Shown here one piece after another: positions 48,494 to 60,911 of a stretch of DNA of 64,000 bases (positions within the stretch are counted from its first letter, which is position 1; the number at the start of each line of letters is the position of its first letter). The notes beneath the pieces were generated by a model. That model saw only the letters and a program-made list of their open reading frames with translations, had not been told where the DNA came from and did not search any database. This DNA comes from Anoplolepis gracilipes (Eukaryota; Arthropoda; Insecta; Hymenoptera; Formicidae), in assembly GCF_047496725.1 (NCBI RefSeq), contig NC_132972.1, positions 8,791,501 through 8,855,500 on the forward strand, read 5' to 3'. The position numbers and the translations under genes were made by a program.

Positions 48494-49190
48494 AAACTAG
48501 ATTTCCCTTGACAAACAAAACAGATGCATCGATAAAACTTCGTCAAGAGTGTATCGTTCGATATTTTTAGCATCGAACACGTTACACGTTAACCTAACGG
48601 ATTCTTATTGCATCTATTTAGACCGATTTGTTATCCGATGTTTAAAAAAATGTTAAAAACTAAAAATTAACAACTATGTGAATGCACGTAAAGATGTGCA
48701 GATATGACAGTAAATCACTGTCAAAAATAATCAACTTGAATTAATTTTGTCAATAATTTTGTATTTTATATAAAAGAATATTTTTTAAACTACGTACGTT
48801 TAATTAAAAATAAGATTTATAATATTTTTATATAATATTTTGTCCTATCTTTTAAAAGTTTCAGAAGAATTTGTACGGTATTAATGAAACATTCTGTGTA
48901 CCAGCGTGTATCAGAGCACTCAAGATATTTGTCTGATAATCATATCGGTTACCGCAGCAGGAATCATGAAGTACAGTATATTTACAGGGTCAGACTTGTC
49001 CCGTCGCGGTTTGCTCCTCGGCGCGTTCACTGAAATATACAGGGTCGGAAAGAATCTTCCATTCCACGTAGGACGACCGGAGGCAGGGCGAAGGGTGGCG
49101 TAACGCGCGGGCCTTCGAACATTACATATTGACGAGTCTGGAAGGTTTCGTGGGCATGACGCGGAAGTCCAAGATGGGCGGGTAGGGAAA

Positions 49191-49195
<5 letters not shown>
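48492..49195. other. AT-rich then GC-rich DNA with a repeated word
   Basis: ATTTACAGGGTCAGA (about 48980-48994) and ATATACAGGGTCGGA (about 49035-49049) are near-repeats 55 bases apart. No gene seen. Confidence 0.6.

Positions 49196-49257
<62 letters not shown>
49196..49257 (+). repeat. (GA)n microsatellite, about 29 units
   Basis: Perfect GA run. The minus strand gives a false Ser/Leu run. Confidence 0.98.
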
Positions 49258-49262
<5 letters not shown>

Positions 49263-50700
49263 GAGAGACGACGTGGAGAAGAGAGGAAAGTCGCTCGACC
49301 GGAGAGGATCTTCCGTAGTGCGGCCACGTAGTCGCCGTTTGTCGATCGTACCGCAATAATTCCTTATTGCTCCTCCAACCCCTAACCCTAACTCCTTCTT
49401 TTCTTTCTCGTCGTTCCTCCCCCTCCCCATTTCCCTCTCTTCTTTCGCCTCGACTTTCTCTTCTCTTCTCCTCGCTCGTTCTCATTTCTGTCCCCACCGC
49501 ATTCTGCGAACAGCAGAACCCACCTCACGTCCAGCCATCCTCCCGCGTCCAACCTTTACTACCCCCCCCCCCCCCCTCATCATCTTCTACTTTCGAAAGG
49601 GTTGCGGAGGATTAACGGAAAACCATTAAATCTGGCACGATCGAAGGATCAAGCGGACAAATAACGTGACTCGTGCCACAAAGCGCGCTTTGGTTCATGA
49701 ATTGTCCTGCTGCTAAAAGTAATGATCTACCGGAGGAATTATGTGCTTCCTGAGGACTCGCGTATTTTGGACGGTCTTGCGGAAATTAAATGGACTTTAT
49801 AGAGATGGTTGTTCCAAGCCAGTGAATGCATCTAACACGATAAATTCTCGCGCAATCTCCCCAATACTATCTTAACTCACTGAATATTGCGTCATCATCG
49901 GTTAGCGTGATGAATTAAAATTTCTCTTTATATATTGAGATTATATAATTTGAATTTGAAAATTATTAGTTTTTATACAGAATTTCAAGAACGAGTACCT
50001 TAATGTTGAAGAAATTTAAAATGAACATTAAAACGGTTGCGTAACTATACGTAAGTTTACAGCACCTTTACAGCAAATTCAACAGAATAGAATAGAATAT
50101 CGCAATGAATCGTTGAATTAGTTAAAACGCTATTAATGAGTCGCTATAATAACCGAATGCATTATGATATATTGATTGTAGGCGTGGATCCATAATGGCT
50201 TCCTACGCCATAATACTAGGCGTTTATCAAAGATGTTGAACGCAAAGAACGACTGGAATGACATTGAATATAAATGGATTGCTTAACCGTCGATGGTAAT
50301 TATTATTTGTAGTCTATGAGAGCATTACGAGTATACATCGTTTCTCCATTTTAAATACGATTCTATATCTAACAAACTATCTTTATTATAATTTCAATTA
50401 AACTTGTAACATTTATAAAAGTAAAAAAGAATGACAGTTTTTACTTACATATTAACGTAGTTCCATTAATAAATCAAACGTCGACTCACCTGTAACAAAA
50501 AGAAGAATTGACATTATTAAACTGCACAAAAGATGTATAAAGTACTATTCAATAAAAATGAGACAAAGAAATTTGTATAAAGACACATCTTATCACTGCA
50601 TTAGACTTCTCAACCGAAAGGGTCACAAAAAGCATATAGTTGAGAAAATTAATTTCCCTAAAATGTGCTATCCGCTTTATCTGTTAATTTTATTTCGCAG
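49258..50700. other. Pyrimidine-rich then AT-rich DNA
   Basis: A pyrimidine-rich stretch at about 49390-49490 includes two CCCTAA telomere-like units at about 49380-49392, too few to be a telomeric array. A run of fifteen C lies at 49562-49576. From about 49860 the DNA is AT-rich with nothing identified. Confidence 0.7.
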
Positions 50701-50871
50701 TCGTTTTCGGTGCAAGCTCCACCCGAATGTGGCGAGGAAAGAAATTCCAGAAGTTATAGCGGACCGCAGCCGCGAACGCCGTTATTTGCAAAAGATGCCG
50801 GCGAGGCATGCGTTACACCGAAGCTATGTAATTACAGTCCGGGCCGATATTTTCTCATAAACGTCACTTAA
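50701..50871 (+). CDS. Candidate 3'-terminal coding exon, unidentified
   Basis: A good acceptor, a pyrimidine- and T-rich stretch ending TTTATTTCGCAG, precedes position 50701. The frame then runs 56 codons to a TAA at 50869-50871. The product is hydrophilic and protein-like: it contains SFSVQAPPECGEERNSRSYS, a Pro-rich part, and three Cys within the last 50 residues (ECG, EAC, KLC), and it ends PGRYFLINV plus Thr. It has no membrane segment and no domain I recognise. Cys and Pro content suggests an extracellular tail, which is inference. The acceptor and open frame are visible. A second frame over the same bases is also open, the DNA is CpG-rich, and I found no upstream exon to join it to. 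Confidence 0.25.
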   Translation, partial: SFSVQAPPECGEERNSRSYSGPQPRTPLFAKDAGEACVTPKLCNYSPGRYFLINVT

Positions 50872-53715
50872 CGCTCCGCGGCGGCTGCCCTTTTGCTGCA
50901 TCGTCCTCTCAAGAAGCGCGAGCGACGTTGCAGCCGGAGTTTGCAGAGTCGACGTTGGCCATTGGCACCGGGAAAAGCTTGCCAACCGTTAAATCACGAC
51001 GGAAATTTATTCCCGTGACGGCATAGTACGTGTCGTTCTATTTGTAAATTATATCACGGGATCTCACTCTGCTGCCTTAGCTCGTATGAGATATCACGCG
51101 TTGCAAATGAGACGGACCGTCTCTCTGTCTCTCTCTCTCGCCGTCGCATTTATCGCTCGCATTTAATCTCATCCTACAATGCTCTCGCCAGCTGAGACGA
51201 AATCTAACTTCGCAGTAATGATATGAGGTCAACGCGAGCTACTGTTACGTTGTTTTCTCGTTTTGTCGAAAGTTTTTATACCGCTTGATGTATTAAATTC
51301 GTCAAACGCACATTATTGGACATTTTCGCAGTGCTGACATGCGTAAATAATCGATATTATTTCAAGACGACATTATTACTTCCTATGAAATTAACACAAA
51401 GCTGACCGAATAGGCCGAGTAACGGAATAAACGGCCGAGCAGAAATAAACGCTTAAAAGCGCGATAAATGGATTTTTCTACGGTTAGTTATTGTCGTGTA
51501 TCATCCGGTGTACTCGAGAAAACGGACGTGTCTAACCGCCAGGCTGAGCAGTGCCTGGGACACATTGTCGCCGACGACGGAAATATAGACGATAAACCCG
51601 GGAAATATGGCTGGAATTCTTGTAAATTGCAAGTTACAATAACAAAGTGGCTGTTCCGGGCGTGTCGCGTAACTACACTTCAGGCGAATACACTTTCTCG
51701 CCAGCTACTTTGTATTAAAAATACAGGCGTTATAAGCCGCGACGAGGGTACATTAAATTATTGTCCGCACACAAAAAAAAAAAAAGATTTTGCCGTCGTA
51801 ACGAAACTATCGCCGCACCACTTTTGCATATCGTTGAAAAATCTTGAGTAAAATATTGGTTCATAGAGACACTAATCTCTTTGCTAAGGAAAAAATTTAC
51901 CACTCAACCGAGTTTAACATTAGTAAATACATTTTTTTGATAGCGGTGACGTAATTCGTTATTACAGTGAAATGATTTTTTATTGATTTGGCGAAATTAT
52001 TTTTAATAAATAAAAATAATATTAATAAATATTTTTACGCTGTTTATATAATAAATAATGACATAAAATATAATGTGCTAGCAAATCCTTTCTTCTCGTG
52101 TATAAGAGCGAAAATTTAAAACTCTAAGATTTTTCTTAAAATAGGGCAACACTAAAGAGCTCCATGACACAAAGTAGAAATACATTTAAAGAACGGAGAC
52201 TAATAAATTCGCAAAATTTGAGACCTTTTAAGCAATTGAAACTCGAACCGATCTTTTCGCTAAATCCGTCACTGCGAGCAGGACAATCCAGAATTACAGT
52301 GGTAGAAAAAGTTGCGAAAACAAAGTGACATATACACACAACGTGGGCGACTACATACTCTTTTCCTAACAGATAAATTGCGTTGCACTTGAAGCAACTT
52401 CGCCGCGAGCTCGATTACGTAACGATGAAACATTTTATCACGCGTGGGTACATGAGTGCGTCATGTTCCATATCCGTCCTAACAAGGCTAGCCTTTATGT
52501 TGCCCGTGTTGCGGCGATAGTGACGAGCGCGCTCGATAAAAATGTTTCAGCAAGATCGATACCTGTCATCGCCACGTCGCAAAGTTGTCGATACCGCGCG
52601 GCGTACGCCGATAGGTATTTCGGCAAAATTGACATTTTATAAAAATGATCGCGCGGGCATTCCGCACGTATCCGCTTATGTCATGAGTGTCGTCGAAAAA
52701 TCCTGCCGTAATGACAGACTATCGTCGAAATAAGTCGCAGTATTATTTTTCTCTCTCTTTATCTCTTTTTTTTTTCTCGTTGGATAAACAAACATCGCCG
52801 TTAATCGATTTTTCTCATTTAACACTTTTGCGATAATGAAATTATGACATGTAAAATTAATCATAAATTAATAAACATGTTTATTTATTGTATATATTGG
52901 TAAATTCAGATTTAAAAAAAAAAACGAATAAAGAAGTCGTAATCAACGAGAGAATATATCTAGCATAAATATTTCTAGAAAATTCATTGTGACAGATAAA
53001 CATCTATACAAATCATTGCGTTTTGCATTCGCGCACGAAACCAAGTACTAATTGCCAAGTCCTAATTCGATTTTGTAATACGGTGAATATATCACTCTGA
53101 CGGCCAACGTGCATTTATCGTAAATACTTGGACCACCGGCACAGAAAAGCCGAGGCATAATACATTAATCGCATCTATGTAGCAGCTGACTATATATTTA
53201 TAATTTATCGGCTTTGCTATGCGGTTCACTAAGAAGTGTGTCGCGGTACAGACATCATTCGTCATGATTTTATTACTCGTTACATCGGCAACGTTGTCTC
53301 ATTAATATGTCAAGTTGCCGTGGATTGGTTGGATAGATCGAAAACGAGGAAGTGGACAAGCATTTGACAGTTCTATCGATGCACAATGTCGTATTAACAG
53401 TGCAAACAATATCAATTTGCGTCATTATCTTTGGTTCAAACAAATTGCTATCTAATCACACTGACAGAATTATCACTGTCGAACCGATATCTACATCTGC
53501 TATCGATCGATCGGCCCATTTGACTATCAGACGCTTTGATCTCTCGATCTATGATATAATCTTCGCTAAAAGCGTCTGTTATATATATAATATATTATAG
53601 ATGAAAAAAGCTAAATATAATTTGTCGTTCTATTTTATAAAAATAAAATATATCAAATAAGTAGAGAAATATTTATAAACGCGAAATCAATCTGATAAAA
53701 TTTCGATATTAAAGG
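50872..53715. other. Mixed DNA, no gene supported
   Basis: CpG-rich to about 51140, then alternating. A 127-codon frame at 51468-51851 runs into an A13 run at 51773-51785 and has no motif. About 52390-52730 is CpG-moderate. The rest is AT-rich. Confidence 0.6.
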
Positions 53716-53744
53716 TTTCAAATGTGTTTCAAATGTGTTTCAAA
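53716..53744 (+). repeat. Short tandem repeat, period 11
   Basis: TTTCAAATGTG occurs twice in tandem, followed by a partial third unit. Confidence 0.85.
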
Positions 53745-54242
53745 AATATCAAAATATCCAAAGAAAAATTGTAGCAATTATATATTTTTGGATTGTTAAA
53801 TAAATGAAATAAATAGTAAATTATGCGTACATCTCTAGACTTACAGCATAAACAAGGGTCAGAGTTATAGAGGACGACATTCGGGGTTCTCTTCTAATTC
53901 GTTTTCGTGGCAAGCGAAATAAAAAAAATTTAGAGAAGTAAGTGCGCCGCAGAAGGAATTCCGAGAGAGGAAGTAAGAAAAGAGGACGAAGGTTGATACA
54001 GCGGTAATGGCGTGGCATTGCAGGGCCACCCCATTACAATTTGCAATTATTGCATTTCTCGGCAAATGGATTGTACTCGTGGCCGGTTGCTGCATCCTAC
54101 GAAGGAAGAGCTACGAACGTGATTGCGTTGGGGATTTCGCAATACGACTTTACGGTCTCAGATATGATCCCGTCCGAAAAATTCGTCTGATAGCCAATAA
54201 AGCTAAGTGGTGTACGTGTGAGTGTACATTTTATACGTACAG
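53745..54242. other. Non-coding stretch with an unsupported frame
   Basis: A plus-strand frame from 54007 contains a hydrophobic stretch (LQFAIIAFLGKWIVLVAG) and a donor-like ACGT|GTGAGT near 54217, but a minus-strand frame over the same part is also open. No family is recognised. Confidence 0.5.
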
Positions 54243-54265
54243 GTGTGTGTGTGTGTGTGTGTGTG
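54243..54265 (+). repeat. (GT)n microsatellite
   Basis: Uninterrupted GT run of eleven units. Confidence 0.96.
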
Positions 54266-54533
54266 CGAACGTGTGACGAGCTTACGCGTCGTATACGTTA
54301 ACGAAACGCTAGCGCGCCGGATGAGTTATCGGTATTACTTTTATCGCTCGTCCGGTAACTTCGCCGCCCATGCTACGCTGCAGCCCTTTATTGGAGGGAA
54401 GTCCGCGAAAAATGAAGAGAAATGCACTACCGAAAGATTACCTTCGAAGAAAGCGCTGAATATCAGCGGTAAACGGACGAAAGTACAAATAATGCCCCTG
54501 CAAATATACTCTAATATATGTGTCTAACAAAAA
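54266..54533. other. Non-coding stretch, nothing identified
   Basis: Moderately GC-rich sequence without a supported gene. Confidence 0.6.
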
Positions 54534-54553
54534 ATGCAAATGCAAATGCAAAT
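54534..54553 (+). promoter_or_regulatory. Three overlapping POU-type octamers
   Basis: ATGCAAAT occurs at 54534-54541, 54540-54547 and 54546-54553 as a six-base tandem. ATGCAAAT is the well-known octamer bound by POU-homeodomain factors. A related CTGCAAATA lies about 35 bases upstream. The arrangement could be a homotypic binding cluster or simply a hexanucleotide microsatellite. Confidence 0.4.
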
Positions 54554-54865
54554 AGCTATAGTGAATATCGCAAAGTTTTCTTTAGAAACAGTATATTCCT
54601 GAAAAATCTTTTTCCCTATCTTAAAATAATACAAATGATATTAGATTTCATGTGTGTGACTAGAAATATAAATAACAATTACTCTGCGACAGCAAATAAT
54701 AATTTATCAGTCTCTATTTAAAAATAATACATATTCCTTTCAAATAACTGTATTATCTGAAAAAAGTAACGTCCTCTTTTATTTAAATTATTATCCGACA
54801 ATGAGATTAAAAATTAAAATGTCTGTTCTGGTTTCTAAGAAATAAATATTTTAAAAATATAGACC

Positions 54866-54867
<2 letters not shown>
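54554..54867. other. AT-rich DNA, nothing identified
   Basis: AT-rich sequence without features. Confidence 0.7.

Positions 54868-54912
<45 letters not shown>
54868..54912. repeat. (AT)n microsatellite, about 22 units
   Basis: Perfect AT dinucleotide run, self-complementary and able to form a cruciform. Confidence 0.97.
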
Positions 54913-54913
<1 letters not shown>

Positions 54914-55274
54914 GTAAACGTATTATTTTTATTCAAAATCGATAGATATCGGGAGATACATATATTCCTCTAAATTTAACTCGTTATTCAAGTTATATCG
55001 CAATGAAATCGCGCCAAATGCGATATATTTCGGCCAACTCACGAGCGGCTCGCAGCCCTCGCTGGTCGACTCGTGGCAAATTAGATTAGCACGAATTAGC
55101 GAATCGTATTCCGTGCCGCCGGCTAGATTCCAACGCCGGTAGAAAAGGGTGGCTAGGCTACGAGCCACCATCGGAACGGTCAGTGCTGTTACCATGGACA
55201 AGCTGCGAATCCACTGTTACTACCGTTAAACTACCCACTCGGTAGCACTCGCTGAACATTACCATCTCTCCTGG
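54913..55274. other. GC-moderate DNA with an unsupported minus-strand frame
   Basis: A 90-codon minus-strand frame (54929-55201) has mixed composition and no motif, splice pair or promoter. Not accepted as a gene. Confidence 0.5.
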
Positions 55275-55297
55275 CAGAGAGAGAGAGAGAGAGAGAA
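55275..55297 (+). repeat. (GA)n microsatellite
   Basis: Short GA run. Confidence 0.92.
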
Positions 55298-56536
55298 CGA
55301 GACGATATAAAATACGTGTCACAAGCACGTGGGAGAATGCAATTATCTTTTCTCCCCTTTCCTAATGAGAGTGGAAGGTGTCTTCTTAGCTTAAGGCTCA
55401 CCTTGAGAAGAAGAAAAAGATCTTTATTCTCACGAATAACTCACATGACGGATAAGAAAGCCCGCAGCATGAAAGTCTCCACATTACACGTCGGAAATAA
55501 GCGGATAACGAACAAGTACCACTCGTAAAAGCAACCATAACATAAATAGTTACGTTAGTCGATTACTATAATTAAAACGTCTAGAAAATAATAGAAAAGA
55601 TAAATGCACGCGCGGGAGAAAAAGCACTTTGCCGTTGAAGGTAAAAAACGAAAGGTACAACTGAAACCAGGTACAGTGATTTGTACAACACGTACAAAGA
55701 GAGAACGATGACGTATTATGCAGACGTATTTTCTTTTGATGAATGCAAATTAAAGTAATTATGAGTCTACATCAGCCATTTATTTCGTAAGAGACTAAAT
55801 TGCGAAAAATCCTGTTTCTTTTAACAAGATATTAAAATCTGTTGAATTATAGAAATAAAAGAAACAAATTATAATTATTAATTTAACAAATGTTTGGAAA
55901 TGCCATTTATTTTATCGCATCTCATAATAGAAAATTAAAGCAAAAATTCTCCAGAAGTAAGCTCCATAGGTATCTCATGGAATTACTTTACGATTATCAT
56001 GCACATCCGGGAAATAATGAAATGCATGAACGCGATCAAAAATGACACTCAGCTTGGTTGTCTTGAAAAAAAAGAAAGTCAAGAGATAATAAAAGAGGTT
56101 AACGAGAAACGAGAGCGGGTGAAAGAAGTAGTGATGCTACGCAAAGGAGCAAGAAAAGCGTTGAAAATGAGAAGATAGAGAGAGTAAGGTAAATTCAAGT
56201 ATCTGAGAAAAAAATAAAAGTAGAAGAAAGAAAGAGAAAAGAGCAAGCAAGAGAGAAAACGAGAGAGAGAGAGAGGGATAGAGAGGAATGGAGAAAAAGA
56301 GTGAGAGTTTCGCTGAATCAGTTGATGGAACAAGCGGAAATGGAATGTAACTCGGCGCTACGATTCTTCCTAATAACGTTTCCAGTGTTTTCAGCACGTT
56401 AAATGACTACCGCAGTGATTTTTATCACGCGGGCTTCGTTCGTTTGCTCGTTGCCCGAATCAAAGCGCTAATTGCGATCGCCCTCGCACGTTCAAGTTTC
56501 CCTTCTATCGTTTTCCTCCCTCTTCCTCTTCTCTCA
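55298..56536. other. AT-rich and purine-rich DNA, no gene seen
   Basis: AT-rich to about 56060. About 56090-56310 is purine-rich with GA runs and gives false Ser/Leu/Phe-rich frames on the minus strand. Confidence 0.65.
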
Positions 56537-56559
56537 TTTTTTTTTTTTTTTTTTTTTTT
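56537..56559. repeat. Poly(T) run
   Basis: Twenty-three consecutive T, preceded by pyrimidine-rich sequence. Confidence 0.96.
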
Positions 56560-57253
56560 CCCCACCTAGCAACACCCAGAACGACAAAACGGTGGGTGCA
56601 ATAAGTTGAGTTTCCACAAGCGTTATGAAAGATGAGTCAACCGCGATCGTTAAACGCGTCATTAATTTTAACTGTTCGCATCTTAACGAATCAAGATTAT
56701 CTCCTGTTGTTTGTGCAAACAGGCGAATGTATGTATGTATGAGTTAAAGCGATATGCTCGGAGTGTTATATTACGTGTCACATTATAAATGTTCAATAAA
56801 AAGATATCGATGAATATCGCAGTGACGTAAACTGCTGACATTTATGAATGTATTCATTTGTTAAGAAGAATTAAGAATACATATTACGTTTGGAAAATGA
56901 ATTATTTACATTTCCTAGATAATCGGTTTGCATCTCTTTTTTTCCCTATACATAAAACCTTCTTAAAAATCTTCATTTTTCTACAAGATTTTCCAAGCTT
57001 TTTCGTGTCAAAGCTCCAGTTGATTACATCAATATCGACGAATGCGTACGAGCTTAATCGAAAATATTCAGATAAAGAAGAAAGGAAAATACGGGATTAA
57101 GGAAAGAGGCAAAGTGACGAAGAATAAGGTGAGTAATGCGCGCAAACACACTGCCGACATAATCCACCTGGTTCTTACTTCCCATAGTTCCGCACATATT
57201 TGAACCCTTTCATGAAGTCAGCGGGTGGAGAACAAAAAACAAGAATACGAGGA
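56560..57253. other. AT-rich DNA, nothing identified
   Basis: Only short frames, and no structure of note. Confidence 0.7.
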
Positions 57254-57277
57254 AGAGAGAGAGAGAGAGAGAGAGAG
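57254..57277 (+). repeat. (GA)n microsatellite
   Basis: GA run followed by GGTGGAGAGAGA. Confidence 0.93.
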
Positions 57278-57947
57278 GTGGAGAGAGAACAATGTAAATG
57301 CAAGAAAGGGTATGAACAGCCGTCTCTCCGCTCTTTCCTGCAAGTCACGCCGCATAAACCCTCTCACTTGCGTAAACTTTTGCAGTAAGTTAAAAAAGAA
57401 TAATTTCTCAATCTCTATAAAAAAAAAAAAAAAATCGAGAGAAAAGTGTTTTAAATTTTTTCGCAAAGATAAAAATATATAAATAAGCAGTGCAAACAAC
57501 TCAATCGACTGTACTATATCCTATTTTTTCTTTTTCATTTTTTTTACTTTCCTAATATTTATTGTAAAAAAAAACACTTCTTTGTCATTGCCCGTCCACT
57601 CTAATCTGATAATTTGCCGAATCTAAAGCTTCACTCGATCTAGAGAATATAAAAAGATGCGCGAGCGAGTTGCGAAAGAAGGTGAAAAAGAAAAAAAAAA
57701 AAAAAGGGTGACGGAAGGAGAAAGGGGAGGCATGAAGGAGGAGATAAGTAACATACACCAGTACTCTCGACGGCATCTACCCGGTTTTTGCAGTGCTTAA
57801 ACCCGCGCGCAAAAGAGGCAGAAAGAGCAACAGCGAAAAAACAGCTCGCTCTGACGAGACTTTTCGAGATAGTGCGGCGCGTGTATATGAGATGCATTAA
57901 AAGCCACGCAAACCCACCGACAATTTAAATCTATCGAGTCTTTTTTG
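57278..57947. other. Mixed DNA with poly(A) runs
   Basis: A16 at 57419-57434 and A15 at 57691-57705. No gene seen. Confidence 0.65.
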
Positions 57948-57970
57948 AAAAAAAAAAAAAAAAAAAAAAA
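57948..57970. repeat. Poly(A) run
   Basis: Twenty-three consecutive A. Confidence 0.95.
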
Positions 57971-59253
57971 TATCTTGAATTAAATTTTTATTACAATAAA
58001 ATACATTTAAATTATTAAAAAATAAAATCTATCTATATGTATCTCAGAAAATTCTAATTCAACAGGAATTGATTTTTAACACCAATATTAATTCAATGTA
58101 CATAATTTTGCAACGTGTTTCCTTTCCCCTTTCTTCTAAAAAAAAAAAACACTAGATTTATCAAGAAATCTACAACTGACAAGAAGAAATAGAGCTTTCA
58201 TAAAGTTCAATAGTCTGGAAACAAAGATATATGTGTGTATTTTCTATGATTCCAGGAAATATAATATATCGACAATAGAGACGGAAATTTTTTAGAATCA
58301 TACATGCAAAAATGAATGGTATATAAAACAAAATGTAGTAGAAATGTATACCGATAATTCTGACATTGTAGACAGAGAAATTGATTTCCATATTGATCTC
58401 CATATTCATTCACAACAATATTGCGTATCACACATATTTTAATCTAATAATATTTTTTGAATATTATTAAATTGAAATATTTTTAATTTTTTAAATATAT
58501 TTTTAAAAAATATACTTTTTTATTTTTTATCACATCATCATTTTCAATTACGGACGCTACTAGGTTGCAAGGGTATTTGCTTTAATTATCGACAATACAA
58601 AATCGAACAGCATATTGAATACAATCATACGTGCGTAATGATACAACATCTACATATCCATTATGTTTCATTGTAATGTAATTGGAAAAGTGAGACATTG
58701 TGTTTACTCTATATACAAGGTAGAGATATTAATACTGTCTTATGCTTCGACATACGGAAACATAATCAAACGATTGGTATGCGAGTCGTAGTCATTATAT
58801 CAATTATGTCGCGTCGAGAGTAATAATACGTTAGGTGAGTGACTGAAAGTACTACTGATAGATAAACAGCTCGTCGACACGAAGTTACGCGGATAATAAG
58901 AGAGACACGTTGATGCCAATGAAGAGATGCGGTTTAGCCATCATGTAGTTATACATAGCGACTTTCAGTGCGTATCTTACATAATCGACCTACATTCTTC
59001 TCTTTCTCTTCTCTTCCAATTTGTCGTCGAATATTTCCACGTCGAATGTAACTGAGTTGAAGCATAAAAAGAAATTGTTCAAATATCGCTGATCAATAAT
59101 TAAATTTGCGTTCAGTTAATGTCTGCTAAAAGTGATAAAATCGAACGATGAAACAAACATTATTGCATGAATGCTTGAAAAAAAAAGAGAAAAATAAAGC
59201 GAGATATATTTTTAATGACTCAGACCTCTGCCTGAAGAAAAAATAAAAGTAAA
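57971..59253. other. AT-rich DNA, nothing identified
   Basis: AT-rich sequence with only short frames. Confidence 0.75.

Positions 59254-59304
<51 letters not shown>
59254..59304 (+). repeat. (GA)n microsatellite
   Basis: GA run with one CA interruption. Confidence 0.97.
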
Positions 59305-59311
<7 letters not shown>

Positions 59312-60035
59312 GAAGGTTACGAAATCGAAATCTCTTACAAAGCAGCTCGGCTCTTCGAGCGTTTTCTACACAGATGATCTCATTAGCAGCCAATGAGACG
59401 TATGCTCGTAACGTAACGCGCACAACGTGACGCAACGCGCATGAATTAATGAGTCAGTCGCACACGTTCGCCGGGGATAAATCTTCTCCGATCCTCCATA
59501 ATTAGTGTCAGTTAACCGATCCTCCTCCCCGACGAGACCCGTGTTCGTGCGCGCTAAAACTTCGATCTCTCTGACACGTAAGGCGATACAGACGATTCAT
59601 TAGAAAAATTTAATTGCCCGCCCGCGTTGATGATAAACGCGAAGAGTTGATCCGCTGTATCTCTCGTTATAAATTTGAAATATCCGAAACATAAGTTTTC
59701 ATGAATTACATTAACAATCTAATTCTTTTTATTTAATTTCAAATAGACTTTTTTCCAATTTACATAATTAGAATTTTAGAACTTACTATAATCGATATAA
59801 CTACGACAGAGAACAAAAAAAAAAAAAAAAATATGTAATGCATATTATTATTCTACTACACAGATTATCAAACTTTGCTAAATTATAATTACTCGTGATA
59901 ACTTTTCATCACGGATATGTAAAAATAATAATCTCATATTATAAAATTAGTTAGATTATATACTTTAATATTTCACAAAATCAAGTAAAGTAGATACGTT
60001 AATTTTTATCTTATAGGCAGATGAAAAAAATGAAA
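59305..60035. other. CpG-rich patch then AT-rich DNA
   Basis: About 59340-59600 is CpG-rich and includes TGAGTCAG, an AP-1-like word, at about 59450-59457. An A17 run lies at 59815-59831. No gene seen. Confidence 0.6.
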
Positions 60036-60095
60036 ATTATATTATAAAATATATTATAAAATTATATTATAAAATTATATTATAAAATATAAAAA
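60036..60095 (+). repeat. AT-rich tandem repeat, period about 13
   Basis: ATTATATTATAAA units repeat about four times with small length changes. Confidence 0.9.
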
Positions 60096-60891
60096 GACTT
60101 AAAATTAATTTATTTGACATTCATAAAAGTAAACTGCTTTTTTCTCTTTTAAGGAAGATTTAGACACATCATAAACCAATTTTGAATATTTTGTGTAATG
60201 CTGAAATTTTAAAATTTTAAAAAAATATATAACTCTTGAAATAAAAATAAAAATATTATGATACACGAATAGAGCTACTTAAATACAATTTTCACAAGTT
60301 CATTTGTATACATGAAAATTGTCACACAATTTTTTCATAAAATCATTATTAAATTTTTCACACAACGTTTCATATTAAATCATATATTATTCACTAGTTA
60401 CATAATAAAAATAATATAATATTATCAGAGCTTTTGAAATCCCAGCTTTTACAATGCTGCTAAAATATAAAAGTATCTCTCGCACACGTGTCGAAAAACG
60501 TCTTTAAACTATTTTATCTCACGAAGAGAAATATAACGCTGACGTATCTGATAACATCTGTGTCGCGGCTCATTTCGTTCCTCGACTCGATCCGTCCGCG
60601 AGATTACTTTCCGGAACACCGGTACCGACGCGCCTAAGAGTAACGGCGAATCAGAACAAAACCCCAGCGAACATTTCAGGCTCGCTCGCTTTCGGAGGGA
60701 TGGCATTCTGCATGCGGTGAGGATAGCGACGGTTCGGTATTTGCTAGCGCGTTGTTACCACGGATTATGGCGCGCGTCTTCAACCCCGAGAGGTTATATG
60801 GCTGGAAGTTGAATAGTCTGCGCGAAAGTTCCACCACAGGGTAACTTCTCCCTCGTTAATTCCAAAGTTTCGCGAATCTCTCGCCTTTCCC
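60096..60891. other. AT-rich then GC-moderate DNA
   Basis: AT-rich to about 60470, then GC-moderate with short overlapping frames. Nothing identified. Confidence 0.65.
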
Positions 60892-60911
60892 TTTTTTTTT
60901 TTTTTTTTTTT
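60892..60911. repeat. Poly(T) run
   Basis: Twenty consecutive T. Confidence 0.95.

Noticed and set aside
49380..49392. CCCTAACCCTAA telomere-like units
   Set aside because: Only two units, in a pyrimidine-rich stretch, and insect telomere units are usually CCTAA. Chance is sufficient.
51468..51851. 127-codon plus-strand frame
   Set aside because: It runs through an A13 run and has no recognisable motif or splice support.
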